DNA of 36,146 nucleotides from Bacteroidales bacterium (GTDB taxonomy: Bacteria > Bacteroidota > Bacteroidia > Bacteroidales > Marinilabiliaceae). Both the position numbers and the translations under genes were made by a program. Below the pieces are notes generated by a model, which saw nothing but the letters and a program-made list of their open reading frames with translations, ran no database searches and had not been told where the DNA came from. Of this stretch, positions 24,326 to 32,900 are shown one piece after another. The DNA lies in assembly GCA_024401395.1 (NCBI GenBank), contig JAKSLD010000028.1, positions 1 to 36,146 of the forward strand. The letters run 5' to 3'. Each line of letters opens with the position of its first letter. The stretch's first letter is position 1.

Positions 24326-25669
24326 CTATTTCATCTTCTTCATTACTCTAAATGTCAGTGGCAATGCCAATGCAAAAGTAAATACATCTGCAACTGCCTG
24401 ACACATTTCTACACCCAATAAACCGAAGAAGTATGGCAATATCACAATAAGCGGTATGAAGAATATGCCGTTACGCGAAGCTGCCAGTATATTAGCCGGT
24501 ATTGCGTGTCCCGTCGTCTGCATCATCATGTTACTTAGCTGTATTACAGATACTAGTGGGAAGGTAATAAGTTGGAATCTTAGCGCCATGGCTCCGACTT
24601 CCACTACATCCATATCGTCTCGGAATATGTGTACCATCTCCTCCGCAAAGTAGAGTCCGAATATGGTCCAGCAGAGAAGGAATGCTACCGAAACCTTCAC
24701 AGCGAAGTAATATCCCTCTTTTACCCTTTCGTATAGCTTGGCTCCGTAGCAGAACCCACATAGAGGCTGGAATCCTTGTCCTATTCCAATCACTACAGAA
24801 TGTATCACGAAAGTCAGTCTTGTTACAATTGACATACCGGCAATGGCTGCATCGCCATATACTCCCATGGCAGTATTGAGCATCGATGTGCTGATGGCCA
24901 TAAGAGCCTGTCTTGTCAGCGATGGAGTTCCGCCCCTCACAATCTCTTTTATATACATTCCTGAGAAAGAGAAGTATTTAGGGTTTATCTTCAGATTGCC
25001 ACCCATACGCGACATGATGAAGAGTACAGTGAAGCCGCATATCTGACCAATCAATGTACCTAATCCGGCGCCGAATATGCCCATATCCATCACAAAGATG
25101 AATAGAGGAACGAGTATTACATTGACTACTCCTCCCGAGAGCATACCATACATCGCGTATCCGGCATTACCTTGGAATCTCATCTGGTTATTGAGTACCA
25201 TCGAGCCTGTCATGAATGGAGCTCCTACTAGTACGCATCCGAGAAACTTTTCCGTGTAGGGTAGGATAGTGCTGGTCGAACCTAATAGCAACGACAACTG
25301 CGTCAGGCAAAGCAGACCTATCGCCGTAATCAAAAGACCGACAGATATGGCGTAAATAAAAGCCGTAGAGGCCATCTTATTGGCACTCTCGGTGTCTTTG
25401 GCTCCTAACTGCCTGCTGATATAAGTACCTGAGCCCTGACCGAAGAAAAAACCGACTGCCTGTATGATAGACATTACCGCAAAGGTAACACCCACAGCAG
25501 CTGTAGCCTGCGTATTTATCTGTCCCACAAAGAACGTGTCCGCCATATTGTATATGCTGGTGGTCAGCATACTGATAATAGACGGCACAGCCATAAGCAT
25601 TATTGCCTTAGGCACCCTCTCTTGTGTCAGAAATTCGTATTTATTCTTGTTTCGTGTTGACAGTTTCAT
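24326..25669 (-). CDS. MATE-family efflux transporter
   Basis: A polytopic transporter of about 447 aa with around 12 membrane helices. MATE features near the N-terminus are AIMLMAVPSIISMLTTSIYNMADTFFVG, AAVGVTFAVMSIIQAVGFFFGQGSG and YISRQLGAKD. GIGQGFQPLCGFCYGAK marks the second half. MATE proteins export drugs or metabolites using Na+ or H+. I use the ATG at 25669; a longer frame starts only at TTG (25684). A textbook promoter lies at 25710-25741. Substrate cannot be told from sequence. Confidence 0.93.
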   Translation of the reverse strand: MKLSTRNKNKYEFLTQERVPKAIMLMAVPSIISMLTTSIYNMADTFFVGQINTQATAAVGVTFAVMSIIQAVGFFFGQGSGTYISRQLGAKDTESANKMASTAFIYAISVGLLITAIGLLCLTQLSLLLGSTSTILPYTEKFLGCVLVGAPFMTGSMVLNNQMRFQGNAGYAMYGMLSGGVVNVILVPLFIFVMDMGIFGAGLGTLIGQICGFTVLFIMSRMGGNLKINPKYFSFSGMYIKEIVRGGTPSLTRQALMAISTSMLNTAMGVYGDAAIAGMSIVTRLTFVIHSVVIGIGQGFQPLCGFCYGAKLYERVKEGYYFAVKVSVAFLLCWTIFGLYFAEEMVHIFRDDMDVVEVGAMALRFQLITFPLVSVIQLSNMMMQTTGHAIPANILAASRNGIFFIPLIVILPYFFGLLGVEMCQAVADVFTFALALPLTFRVMKKMK

Positions 25670-25709
25670 CCTCTTCCCCCACAATCTTAGCTGTAGGTCA
25701 TATCGCAGT

Positions 25710-25741
25710 CAAAAGTACAAAGAAATGGCAAAAAAGACAAA
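25710..25741 (-). promoter_or_regulatory. Strong Bacteroidetes-type promoter of the MATE gene
   Basis: Minus-strand TTTG (25741 to 25738), exactly 20 bases, then TACTTTTG (25717 to 25710). Both elements match consensus. The predicted start is about 35 bases before the ATG, and the site sits just after the stop of the preceding phosphatase gene. Confidence 0.65.
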
Positions 25742-25744
25742 ACT

Positions 25745-28027
25745 TCATATCCTTATGCCAAGCATTATATTGTCGTCTGTCTGCTCTGTCTCGTTATATG
25801 AGCCTATTTGCCTCCATTGGTCTATGGCGCTTTGCAGACGGGCTAGCTGCTCATTGCAAGGGAGAGTGTTTATCTCATCAAGCAGTGCCCTGAGTCGTCG
25901 TGTCGTAAATTTCACCTCTTTCCCTCGTTTCTCGTCATAGCCGAACTGGTCGACAATACCATCCGAGAATATATATAGCATATCTCCTTCAGACAATGCT
26001 ATTTCATGGTTGGTGAATGGTAAATCTGCCGATACATTACCTCCTATGTGCATTCTGTCGGCATCTATCTTGCTGAATTCGCCGTTATGATAGATAAACA
26101 GCGGTCTGTATGCCCCTGCATAGTGTATGGTATTTGTATTGTTGTCAATAATGATGAGAGCTATATCCATGCCGTCGCCATTGCCAGACTCTTCCCCATG
26201 CTGGTGGAGCGCCTCTCGCAACATAGCGCGTAGGTTTTCCAGGAAATTGGCTGCAGATACCGAAATATCTTCTCCATTTAGTACATTCTGTAAATCGTTG
26301 CTGAGACTGAAACGTGCCACTATCTCATTCAGAAGGCTGATGCCAAGCATAGATATAAATCCTCCCGGTACACCATGCCCTGTACAGTCTGCTACTACTG
26401 CCAATCTCCTGTTCGCTCCCTTGTGAGCCCAGTAGAAATCGCCGCTTACAATGTCCTTAGGCCTGAAAAAGACAAAATGGTCTCCTAATGTCTCGTTAAG
26501 GAATTTCGTTGATGGCAATGCCGCATTCTGTATCAGGCTGGCGTAGTTTATACTGTCTGTAATCTGCGAATTTACTTTGTGTAGAAGGTCTCTCTGGTGT
26601 TCAAGGCTCTCATTGGTGGTGAGTATCTCCTCCTTCTGCTGCTCCAGCTCCGCATTCTTCTCGTCAAGCAGGTAATTGTCTTTTCTGCTCTTCCAGAAAC
26701 TATAGCCGAGTATCAGAAGGATAATGACCGATGCTATGATCACTATCAGCTGCATCTTGGAGTTCGCCTCGTATTGTAGCTGTTTGGCCTGCATCTGGAT
26801 GTCGAAGCGGGTCTGAGCCATATTGGTGGCCGACTTAGCGGCAAAGTCGTTTTGCCTGTTATGTCGGTACATTCGCTGGAATTTCTTACTGTAGGTGTAA
26901 GCCTCCTTGTAGTCCTTCATCTCGCTGTAGAGCTCAGTGTACCAGTTATAGGTATCTTCTATCTCTATGCCGTGGTTTTCTATGTTGGCCGAGTATTCCG
27001 AGTATAGCGAGTCGAGGTAGCCCTTTGCCTCTTGGTATCTATGCTTCTTAATCAGCCATGCCAAGCGGGAGTTCTTATACATGTCGAGGAGCGAATCGAA
27101 TCCATTCCCAATACATATTCTGTATGCTTCGTTAAGAAGTATCTCGCAGGAATCAAGCAGAGTCTTACTATTTGATTTTTCTATGTCGCTTAATTCTGCA
27201 TAATTCTGAACAATGTATATGTCGCATTTTGCAATGTCGAAAGCTTCATTATCCGACAACGAAATATTTCTGGATACATATAGATAATCTATGCTGCGTC
27301 TGAGTATGTCGGCATTGTCGCTTGTGCCTTCAAAATCATATCTGCTAGACATGACTCCAGCCTTTATGAAATAGCTCTCAGCTAATGATGCTTTGTTCCC
27401 GATTTTCTTGCTTAGGTAGAGGGTTGTGTCGGAATAGCTGTCTGCCACATCAAACATATCGTTGTTGAGCGCATTAATAGCCATGTTGTTCATTACGCTC
27501 ACCATTTTTTTTGTGTATCCCAACTGCCCGTAGATATTGTAGGCTTTGTTCCAATAGTCATCCGCTAGGGTAGCATTGGCCCTCATTCCATAGCCGTTTC
27601 CTAGGGAAGAGTAGAATTCGGCTGTCATTCTTGCGTCACCGATGTAATCGGCCAGAGTAAGACCTTCGTAGCATAGATCGCAGCAAATGCCATATTCTCC
27701 CTGAAAATAGTAGCAGTTGTCCAGTTGCTTGCACCCTAGCATCTGATATTTAGCCATTCCGCATTGCTTCGCCTCGTCATAGAGCATCTGCGCATAATAT
27801 TGCGACGTGTCTACGTTCAGGTACAGATAATCCATGCTTATCTCGTTCAGTAGCCACATCTTCAATGTATCACACTCCTCAAAGTGCCTGGTGTGCAGTT
27901 CTGTAACCAGACTATCCAGATGTCCGGGTGCGCCTTCATCGGCCCTGACTGGCTCACACCAGTTCAAAACCATCAGAAGGATTATCCATAACGTAGTGCC
28001 TCTACAAATCATCACTCTGCGATACAT
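25745..28027 (-). CDS. TPR-transmembrane SpoIIE-type protein phosphatase (paralogue)
   Basis: A 760-aa protein with the same architecture as the 18710-20938 product: signal sequence (about 10-29), TPR-like periplasmic helices (about 45-410), membrane helix (426-445), coiled coil (about 450-490) and SpoIIE/PP2C domain. Motifs are IVSGDFYWAHKG (526-537), DCTGHGVPGGFISMLG (Asp547), GMDIALIIID and YIFSDGIVDQFGYDEKRGKEV. The phosphatase halves of the two proteins align closely while the sensor halves diverge, suggesting different inputs and similar targets. The second Met (residue 6) is an alternative start. Confidence 0.93.
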   Translation of the reverse strand: MYRRVMICRGTTLWIILLMVLNWCEPVRADEGAPGHLDSLVTELHTRHFEECDTLKMWLLNEISMDYLYLNVDTSQYYAQMLYDEAKQCGMAKYQMLGCKQLDNCYYFQGEYGICCDLCYEGLTLADYIGDARMTAEFYSSLGNGYGMRANATLADDYWNKAYNIYGQLGYTKKMVSVMNNMAINALNNDMFDVADSYSDTTLYLSKKIGNKASLAESYFIKAGVMSSRYDFEGTSDNADILRRSIDYLYVSRNISLSDNEAFDIAKCDIYIVQNYAELSDIEKSNSKTLLDSCEILLNEAYRICIGNGFDSLLDMYKNSRLAWLIKKHRYQEAKGYLDSLYSEYSANIENHGIEIEDTYNWYTELYSEMKDYKEAYTYSKKFQRMYRHNRQNDFAAKSATNMAQTRFDIQMQAKQLQYEANSKMQLIVIIASVIILLILGYSFWKSRKDNYLLDEKNAELEQQKEEILTTNESLEHQRDLLHKVNSQITDSINYASLIQNAALPSTKFLNETLGDHFVFFRPKDIVSGDFYWAHKGANRRLAVVADCTGHGVPGGFISMLGISLLNEIVARFSLSNDLQNVLNGEDISVSAANFLENLRAMLREALHQHGEESGNGDGMDIALIIIDNNTNTIHYAGAYRPLFIYHNGEFSKIDADRMHIGGNVSADLPFTNHEIALSEGDMLYIFSDGIVDQFGYDEKRGKEVKFTTRRLRALLDEINTLPCNEQLARLQSAIDQWRQIGSYNETEQTDDNIMLGIRI

Positions 28028-28047
28028 ATATCAACCAATATAATCGC

Positions 28048-28079
28048 GAAAGTTATCAATAAGTTGCGAAATTCCCAAA
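28048..28079 (-). promoter_or_regulatory. Candidate promoter of the second SpoIIE-type gene
   Basis: Minus-strand TTTG (28079 to 28076), 20 bases, then TAACTTTC (28055 to 28048), one mismatch from TAnnTTTG. Confidence 0.45.
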
Positions 28080-28094
28080 ATCATCCTTGATGCC

Positions 28095-28715
28095 CTATAG
28101 CGTGTCTTTCAATTTGCCGTCCGAATCAAATATCCGTTGACTTAGTTGCGGATCTGTCCCAATCCAACTGAACATCCAGAGCAAATCGTCTTTGTTGCCT
28201 ATATCCATCTTCTTGCATAGTGTCTTCGCTGCATTCGCCGCCATCGAATAGTTGCCTTCTGATGCGTGTATATACGCCTCAAATACCATCAGAGAACCCG
28301 ATACCGTATCCGAAAAGTATCTCTCGTCGGTAGTTATCGAATAGAGTATTTCCTTAGTGCCTCCACTCAGATCTAGCATTGTCGACATGTTGCTCTCTAT
28401 CAAGTCGTCTCTGTACTCGTAGTTCCCAAACAGCTCGTTTAGACGAGGCAATTTGTCGTTGTCTTCTTTATCTAATGGCAGGGTCACACTTTTTACCAAG
28501 GTGTCTATCTGTCGCAGAAACATCATGAAATATCCTACATATATGCACAACGGCGCCAATATCCATTCTGCCCACCAGGCATCTTCAAGAATGTAATGGC
28601 ACACCAGGTACATCCCTCCCACAAGCAGAGGCGTGGTATACACAAAAGCCCACGTCTTCGTTATTACCTTGAACTTGAAAAAGTAGTATACTGCTAAAAT
28701 TGCCCAGATAATCAT
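28095..28715 (-). CDS. Membrane protein of unknown function
   Basis: A 206-aa protein with three hydrophobic spans in the first 70 residues (about 2-13, 22-40, 51-66), then a soluble helical C-terminal domain of about 135 residues (YSMAANAAKTLCKKMDIGNKDDLLWMFSWIG) with TPR-like character. I do not recognise the family. It has its own promoter candidate and is divergent from the DUF3592 gene 186 bp away. Confidence 0.7.
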   Translation of the reverse strand: MIIWAILAVYYFFKFKVITKTWAFVYTTPLLVGGMYLVCHYILEDAWWAEWILAPLCIYVGYFMMFLRQIDTLVKSVTLPLDKEDNDKLPRLNELFGNYEYRDDLIESNMSTMLDLSGGTKEILYSITTDERYFSDTVSGSLMVFEAYIHASEGNYSMAANAAKTLCKKMDIGNKDDLLWMFSWIGTDPQLSQRIFDSDGKLKDTL

Positions 28716-28748
28716 ATTGTGCGTTTTTTGTTATTCTCGTATCTCGTT

Positions 28749-28780
28749 CAAATATACTGATTTTTTTTTCTAAAACGCAA
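28749..28780 (-). promoter_or_regulatory. Candidate promoter of the 206-aa membrane-protein gene
   Basis: Minus-strand TATATTTG (28756 to 28749) matches the -7 consensus exactly. TTGC lies 20 bases upstream at the -33 position. The leader would be about 27 bases. Confidence 0.45.
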
Positions 28781-28790
28781 TATCGTACGC

Positions 28791-28880
28791 TCGTCATCCC
28801 AAAACGTATTTTCGTCACTCCAAACCTTTCACTCGTTAAATGACCAAAGATGATTTTACTGTTTGTCATAATATTGCACT
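28791..28880 (+). promoter_or_regulatory. Promoter module, copy 1, before the DUF3592 gene
   Basis: This stretch recurs at 29821-29911. Conserved parts are two CGTCA-type boxes 21 bp apart, CTCGTTAAATGACC, and AATATTGCACTC. The last contains TAATATTG (28869-28876), one mismatch from the -7 consensus, 26 bases before the ATG. Spacing between the first box and the AATATTGCAC box is 74 bases in both copies. Confidence 0.75.
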
Positions 28881-28901
28881 CAATAATTAAATCTTATTAA
28901 T

Positions 28902-29579
28902 ATGAAAAAGATACTGAATATAGTTGCCGGCCTATTCCTCGCAGTAGGCGTCATTTTGCTCATCGCTACTTATGTCGTGCATTCAAATTATGAGGATTTT
29001 AAGTCGCATGCCGACCTTGTTGATGCCGAGATAGTGGACATGACTGCCTCGCAAGATAATGTCAGAGTACTCATTGCCTACGAATACGATGGCAAATCCT
29101 ATGGCCCAGCCATGCTCAACGGTTACTCTTCTTCTATGTATGTGGGCGGTACCGTCGAAATATATGTCGACCGCGAAAACCCTAGCGACTTCTCTTGGGG
29201 CAGTGGTATAGCCCAGACCATCCTTCTCATCCTTGGATTGGTGTTCGCCGGCATCGGTGGCGGTATCTTCCTCGTGAGAGCTATTTCTGGCTCTGGCGCT
29301 AAACGCCTCGTCAAAGAGGGCGACAAGCTCGTGGGCAAAGTGGAGAACGTTTCACGTAATACAGCTGTGGAGATTAATGGCGAAAACCCATGGGTAGTCG
29401 TATGTACCTGGACTAAGTCTAATGGCGAGATATATAGGTTCAAGAGCAAGAACATCTATACCGACCCTATGGATACATTCCGCCCGGGAGATGACATTAT
29501 AATATATGTCGACCGCAACAATATGAAGAAGTATTATGTGGATGTCGACCAGAAAATGAGTATGATTCATGATATGTAA
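28902..29579 (+). CDS. DUF3592-like membrane protein
   Basis: A 225-aa protein with an N-terminal membrane helix (about 5-25), an extracytoplasmic domain of the DUF3592 type (LVDAEIVDMTASQDNVRVLIAYEYDGKSYGPAM, VGGTVEIYVDRENPSDF), a second helix (about 104-127), then a repeat of the same domain pattern (GKVENVSRNTAVEING, WVVVCTW, FRPGDDIIIYVDRNNMKKYYVD). Two DUF3592-like units around one helix suggest internal duplication. Function is unknown. It shares a promoter module with the giant repeat protein downstream and has a strong terminator. Confidence 0.8.
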   Translation: MKKILNIVAGLFLAVGVILLIATYVVHSNYEDFKSHADLVDAEIVDMTASQDNVRVLIAYEYDGKSYGPAMLNGYSSSMYVGGTVEIYVDRENPSDFSWGSGIAQTILLILGLVFAGIGGGIFLVRAISGSGAKRLVKEGDKLVGKVENVSRNTAVEINGENPWVVVCTWTKSNGEIYRFKSKNIYTDPMDTFRPGDDIIIYVDRNNMKKYYVDVDQKMSMIHDM

Positions 29580-29641
29580 TACACATATAATGCTCAATCC
29601 TTGTGATTAAATGGTAGACAACTTGTAGATCCTCTATTGAT

Positions 29642-29678
29642 AGAGGCTGTGTCAAAATACCGGCACAGCCTCTTTTTT
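29642..29678 (+). terminator. Rho-independent terminator of the DUF3592 gene
   Basis: A perfect 10-bp stem (AGAGGCTGTG at 29642-29651 with CACAGCCTCT at 29664-29673), a 12-base loop and a run of six T. Confidence 0.9.
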
Positions 29679-29820
29679 GTCTTCATCATTTGAAAAAATT
29701 GCGATGAACAAGGGTGTTCTATAGGTCTAGCATAGGTGCTCCATAGTTCCAGAGTGCGACTGACTATGTAATCTGTCCTACCATTCAAATCTGCTCTCTC
29801 CAATCTCAAAAAAATTACCG

Positions 29821-29911
29821 TTCATCATCCCAAAACGTATTTTCGTCATCCCAAACCGGTCGCTCGTTAAATGACCGAAGAACGTATATGCTCTTATTTT
29901 AATATTGCACT
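29821..29911 (+). promoter_or_regulatory. Promoter module, copy 2, before the giant repeat-protein gene
   Basis: Second copy of the 28791-28880 module, with identical 74-base spacing between its first and last conserved boxes. CATCATCCCAAA and CGTCATCCCAAA lie 21 bp apart, and the -7-like TAATATTG is at 29900-29907, 58 bases before the ATG. Confidence 0.75.
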
Positions 29912-29965
29912 CTGATAATTGTGCAACACGCATTACATGTGTAATAATTTTTTAACAACTATCAT

Positions 29966-32900
29966 ATGACAATGAAACGAATAACATCATTTATCCGTCT
30001 GTTAGTCTGCCTCATCTTCATGGCGGCAACTACACAGCACGCGCTGGCTGCAATAGACATCACAGCCACGCAACCAGCCAATGGTACGGGTACCGAAGCC
30101 GACCCTTACCAAATCTCTACTCCTGGCGAACTCTACTGGTTTGCCAAGCAGGTTAATGGTGGACAATCCACTATGGTTTATGATGGACAATCCACTATCT
30201 GCGCTAAGTTGACTGCCGACATTGTGGTAAACGAGAATGTGCTGAAAGCAGGAACTTTCACTTTAAATGGCACACCTGCCAATGTGTGGACTCCTATTGG
30301 AAATACTACCAATCAGTTTAAAGGCACTTTCGATGGCAATGGCCACACCATTAGCGGTTTGTATTTTAACAATACAGCTAATGCAACTGCAAACAAATAT
30401 ATCGGCCTTATAGGCTATGCCACTGGTGCCACCATCAAAAATGTTGTGGTTAAGGACTCGTATCTTAGAGGATATGGTTATGTTGCTGGCATTTGTGGAA
30501 ATGCAACAGGCTCAACCAAAATATCAAACTGTGGTTTCGAAGGCTATTCGTGGAATTACGGCATTACCGATAATGAATATTCTGCAACTGTTGAAAACTG
30601 CTATAGTGTGTCAAACATGCGTTTGGCATATAGAGCAACCACCAATTGCTACCACGACAATACCAAATACAAAGATTTAACCTCAAATAGTATTGGCAAG
30701 CCAAGCACTGTCTTTGCAAGTGGTGAGGTGGCTTGGCTGTTGAATGGTGGTAGTAGTGATGGTCCATGGGGACAAAAAGTAGGAACTGATGCTACTCCTG
30801 TTTTTGGCGGTGACAAAGTATATGCTACTGCCATCTGCCCACACGCAAACAGCTATAGCAATATCGAGAGTGTATATACTCCAATTGCCGATGGAGATGA
30901 GCATTACGATGCTGATGGCTTTTGCAAAGTATGTGGCGCAGGACATCCAGCAACTCTTGTTGGTGATTATTATGAAATTGACAACGCAGGTAACCTCTAT
31001 TGGTTCGCCGCACAGGTTAATGCAGGACAAGCTACAATCAACGCTAAATTGACAGCCGACATTGTGGTGAACGAGAATGTGCTGCAACCAGGAACATTTG
31101 ACTTAAATGGCACCCCTGAAAAAGTATGGACTCCTATTGGAAATTATAACAATGACTTTAAAGGAACATTTGATGGCAATGGACACACCATCAGTGGCTT
31201 GTATAACAATGCAGCATACTCATATATCGGCCTTATAGGCTATGCCACTGGTGCCACCATCAAAAATGTTGTGGTTAAGGACTCGTATCTTAGAGGAGGT
31301 AGTTATGTTGCTGGCATTTGTGGAAATGCAACAGGCTCAACCACAATAACCAATTGTGGTTTTGAAGGATATGTGAATGCTTATGCGCAATACTTTTTTG
31401 GCATTGCCTATAATTATTCTGCAACTGTTGAAAATTGCTATAGCGTGTCAAACGCACCTTTGTCAAGTAAGGCAACCACCAACTGCTACCACGACAATAC
31501 CAAATACACAGGTTCAACCAATTACAGCGAAGGCAAGCCAAGCACGGCTTTTGCAAGTGGCGAGGTGGCTTGGCTGTTAAATGGAGGTAGTAGCGATGGA
31601 CCATGGGGACAAAAAGTAGGAACCGATGCATTGCCAGTTCTTGGTGGTGATAAAGTGTATAGAATTTCCAGCTGTCCACATAAAGCCAGCTACACCAACA
31701 CTGAGAGTGTATATACTCCAATTGCCGATGGAGATGAGCATTACGATGCTGATGGTTTTTGCAAAGTATGTGGTCAAGACCAACCGGCAACTCTTGTTGG
31801 TGATTATTATGAAATTGACAATGTAGGTAAATTGTATTGGTTTGCAGAACAGGTTAACGCTGGTCAAACCACAATCAACGCTAAATTGACTACCGACATT
31901 GTGGTGAACGAAAATGTGCTGAAACCCGGCACTCTCACATTGAACGGCACCCCTGAAAGAGTATGGACTCCTATTGGAAATAAAACCAATCAGTTTAAAG
32001 GAATATTCGATGGCAATAACCATACCATCAGCGGTTTGTATTTCAACAATACAGCCTACGTAGATGCAAACAAGTATATCGCTCTTATAGGCTATGGCAA
32101 TGGAGCTACCATTAAGAATGTGGTTGTAAAAGACTCGTACCTTAACGGAAACAATTATATTGCCGGTATTTGCGGATATGCAACTGGCTCAACCACAATA
32201 ACCAACTGCGGATATGAGGGGTATGTATATGGCAGTAATACTTACGGCATTGCCTACAACTATTCTGCTACAGTTGAGAATTGCTATAGCGTGTCGGATC
32301 AGCCTTTGTCAAATAAGGCAACCACCAACTGCTACCACGATAATAGCAAATACACAAGTTCAACCACATATAGCACTGGCAAGCCAAGCTTAGCCTTTGC
32401 AAGTGGCGAGGTGGCTTTGTTGTTAGGTGATGCTTGGGGTCAGAAAATTGGTACTGATGTATTGCCTATACCTGGCAGCGACAAGGTGTATAAGAACACC
32501 TACTCAGGCGAATGCCCTGGTGAAGGTTATAGCAATGTGGACGAACATGGTGTAGTTACCGAACGTAACCATAATTGCAATGAAGAAGGTGTATGTATTC
32601 AATGCGGTTTTTATATTATTTCAACAGCCGACCAGTTGTATGCATTTGCAGCAAAAGTTAATAGCGGGAAATCCACAATCAGCGCCAAGTTGACTGCCGA
32701 CATTGTGGTTAACGAGAATGTGCTGAAAGCAGGAACTTTTGACTTGAATGGCACACCTGCCAACGTGTGGACTCCAATTGGAACATCTAGCAAAAACTTT
32801 AAAGGCACATTTGATGGCAATGGCCACACCATTAGCGGTTTGTATTTCAACAATACAGCATACTCAGATGAAAACATCTATATCGCTCTTATAGGCTATG

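Larger units (their letters stand above)
29580..29965. other. Intergenic region: terminator plus repeated promoter module
   Basis: 386 bases without a gene. The first part is the DUF3592 terminator; 29680-29815 shows nothing recognisable; the rest is copy 2 of the promoter module and a leader of about 50 bases before the giant gene. Confidence 0.7.

Noticed and set aside
28791-29911. LytTR binding sites for the regulator at 1982-2359
   Set aside because: The 21-bp period fits, but the CGTCATCCC boxes do not resemble the published LytTR consensus, so this stays a side remark.
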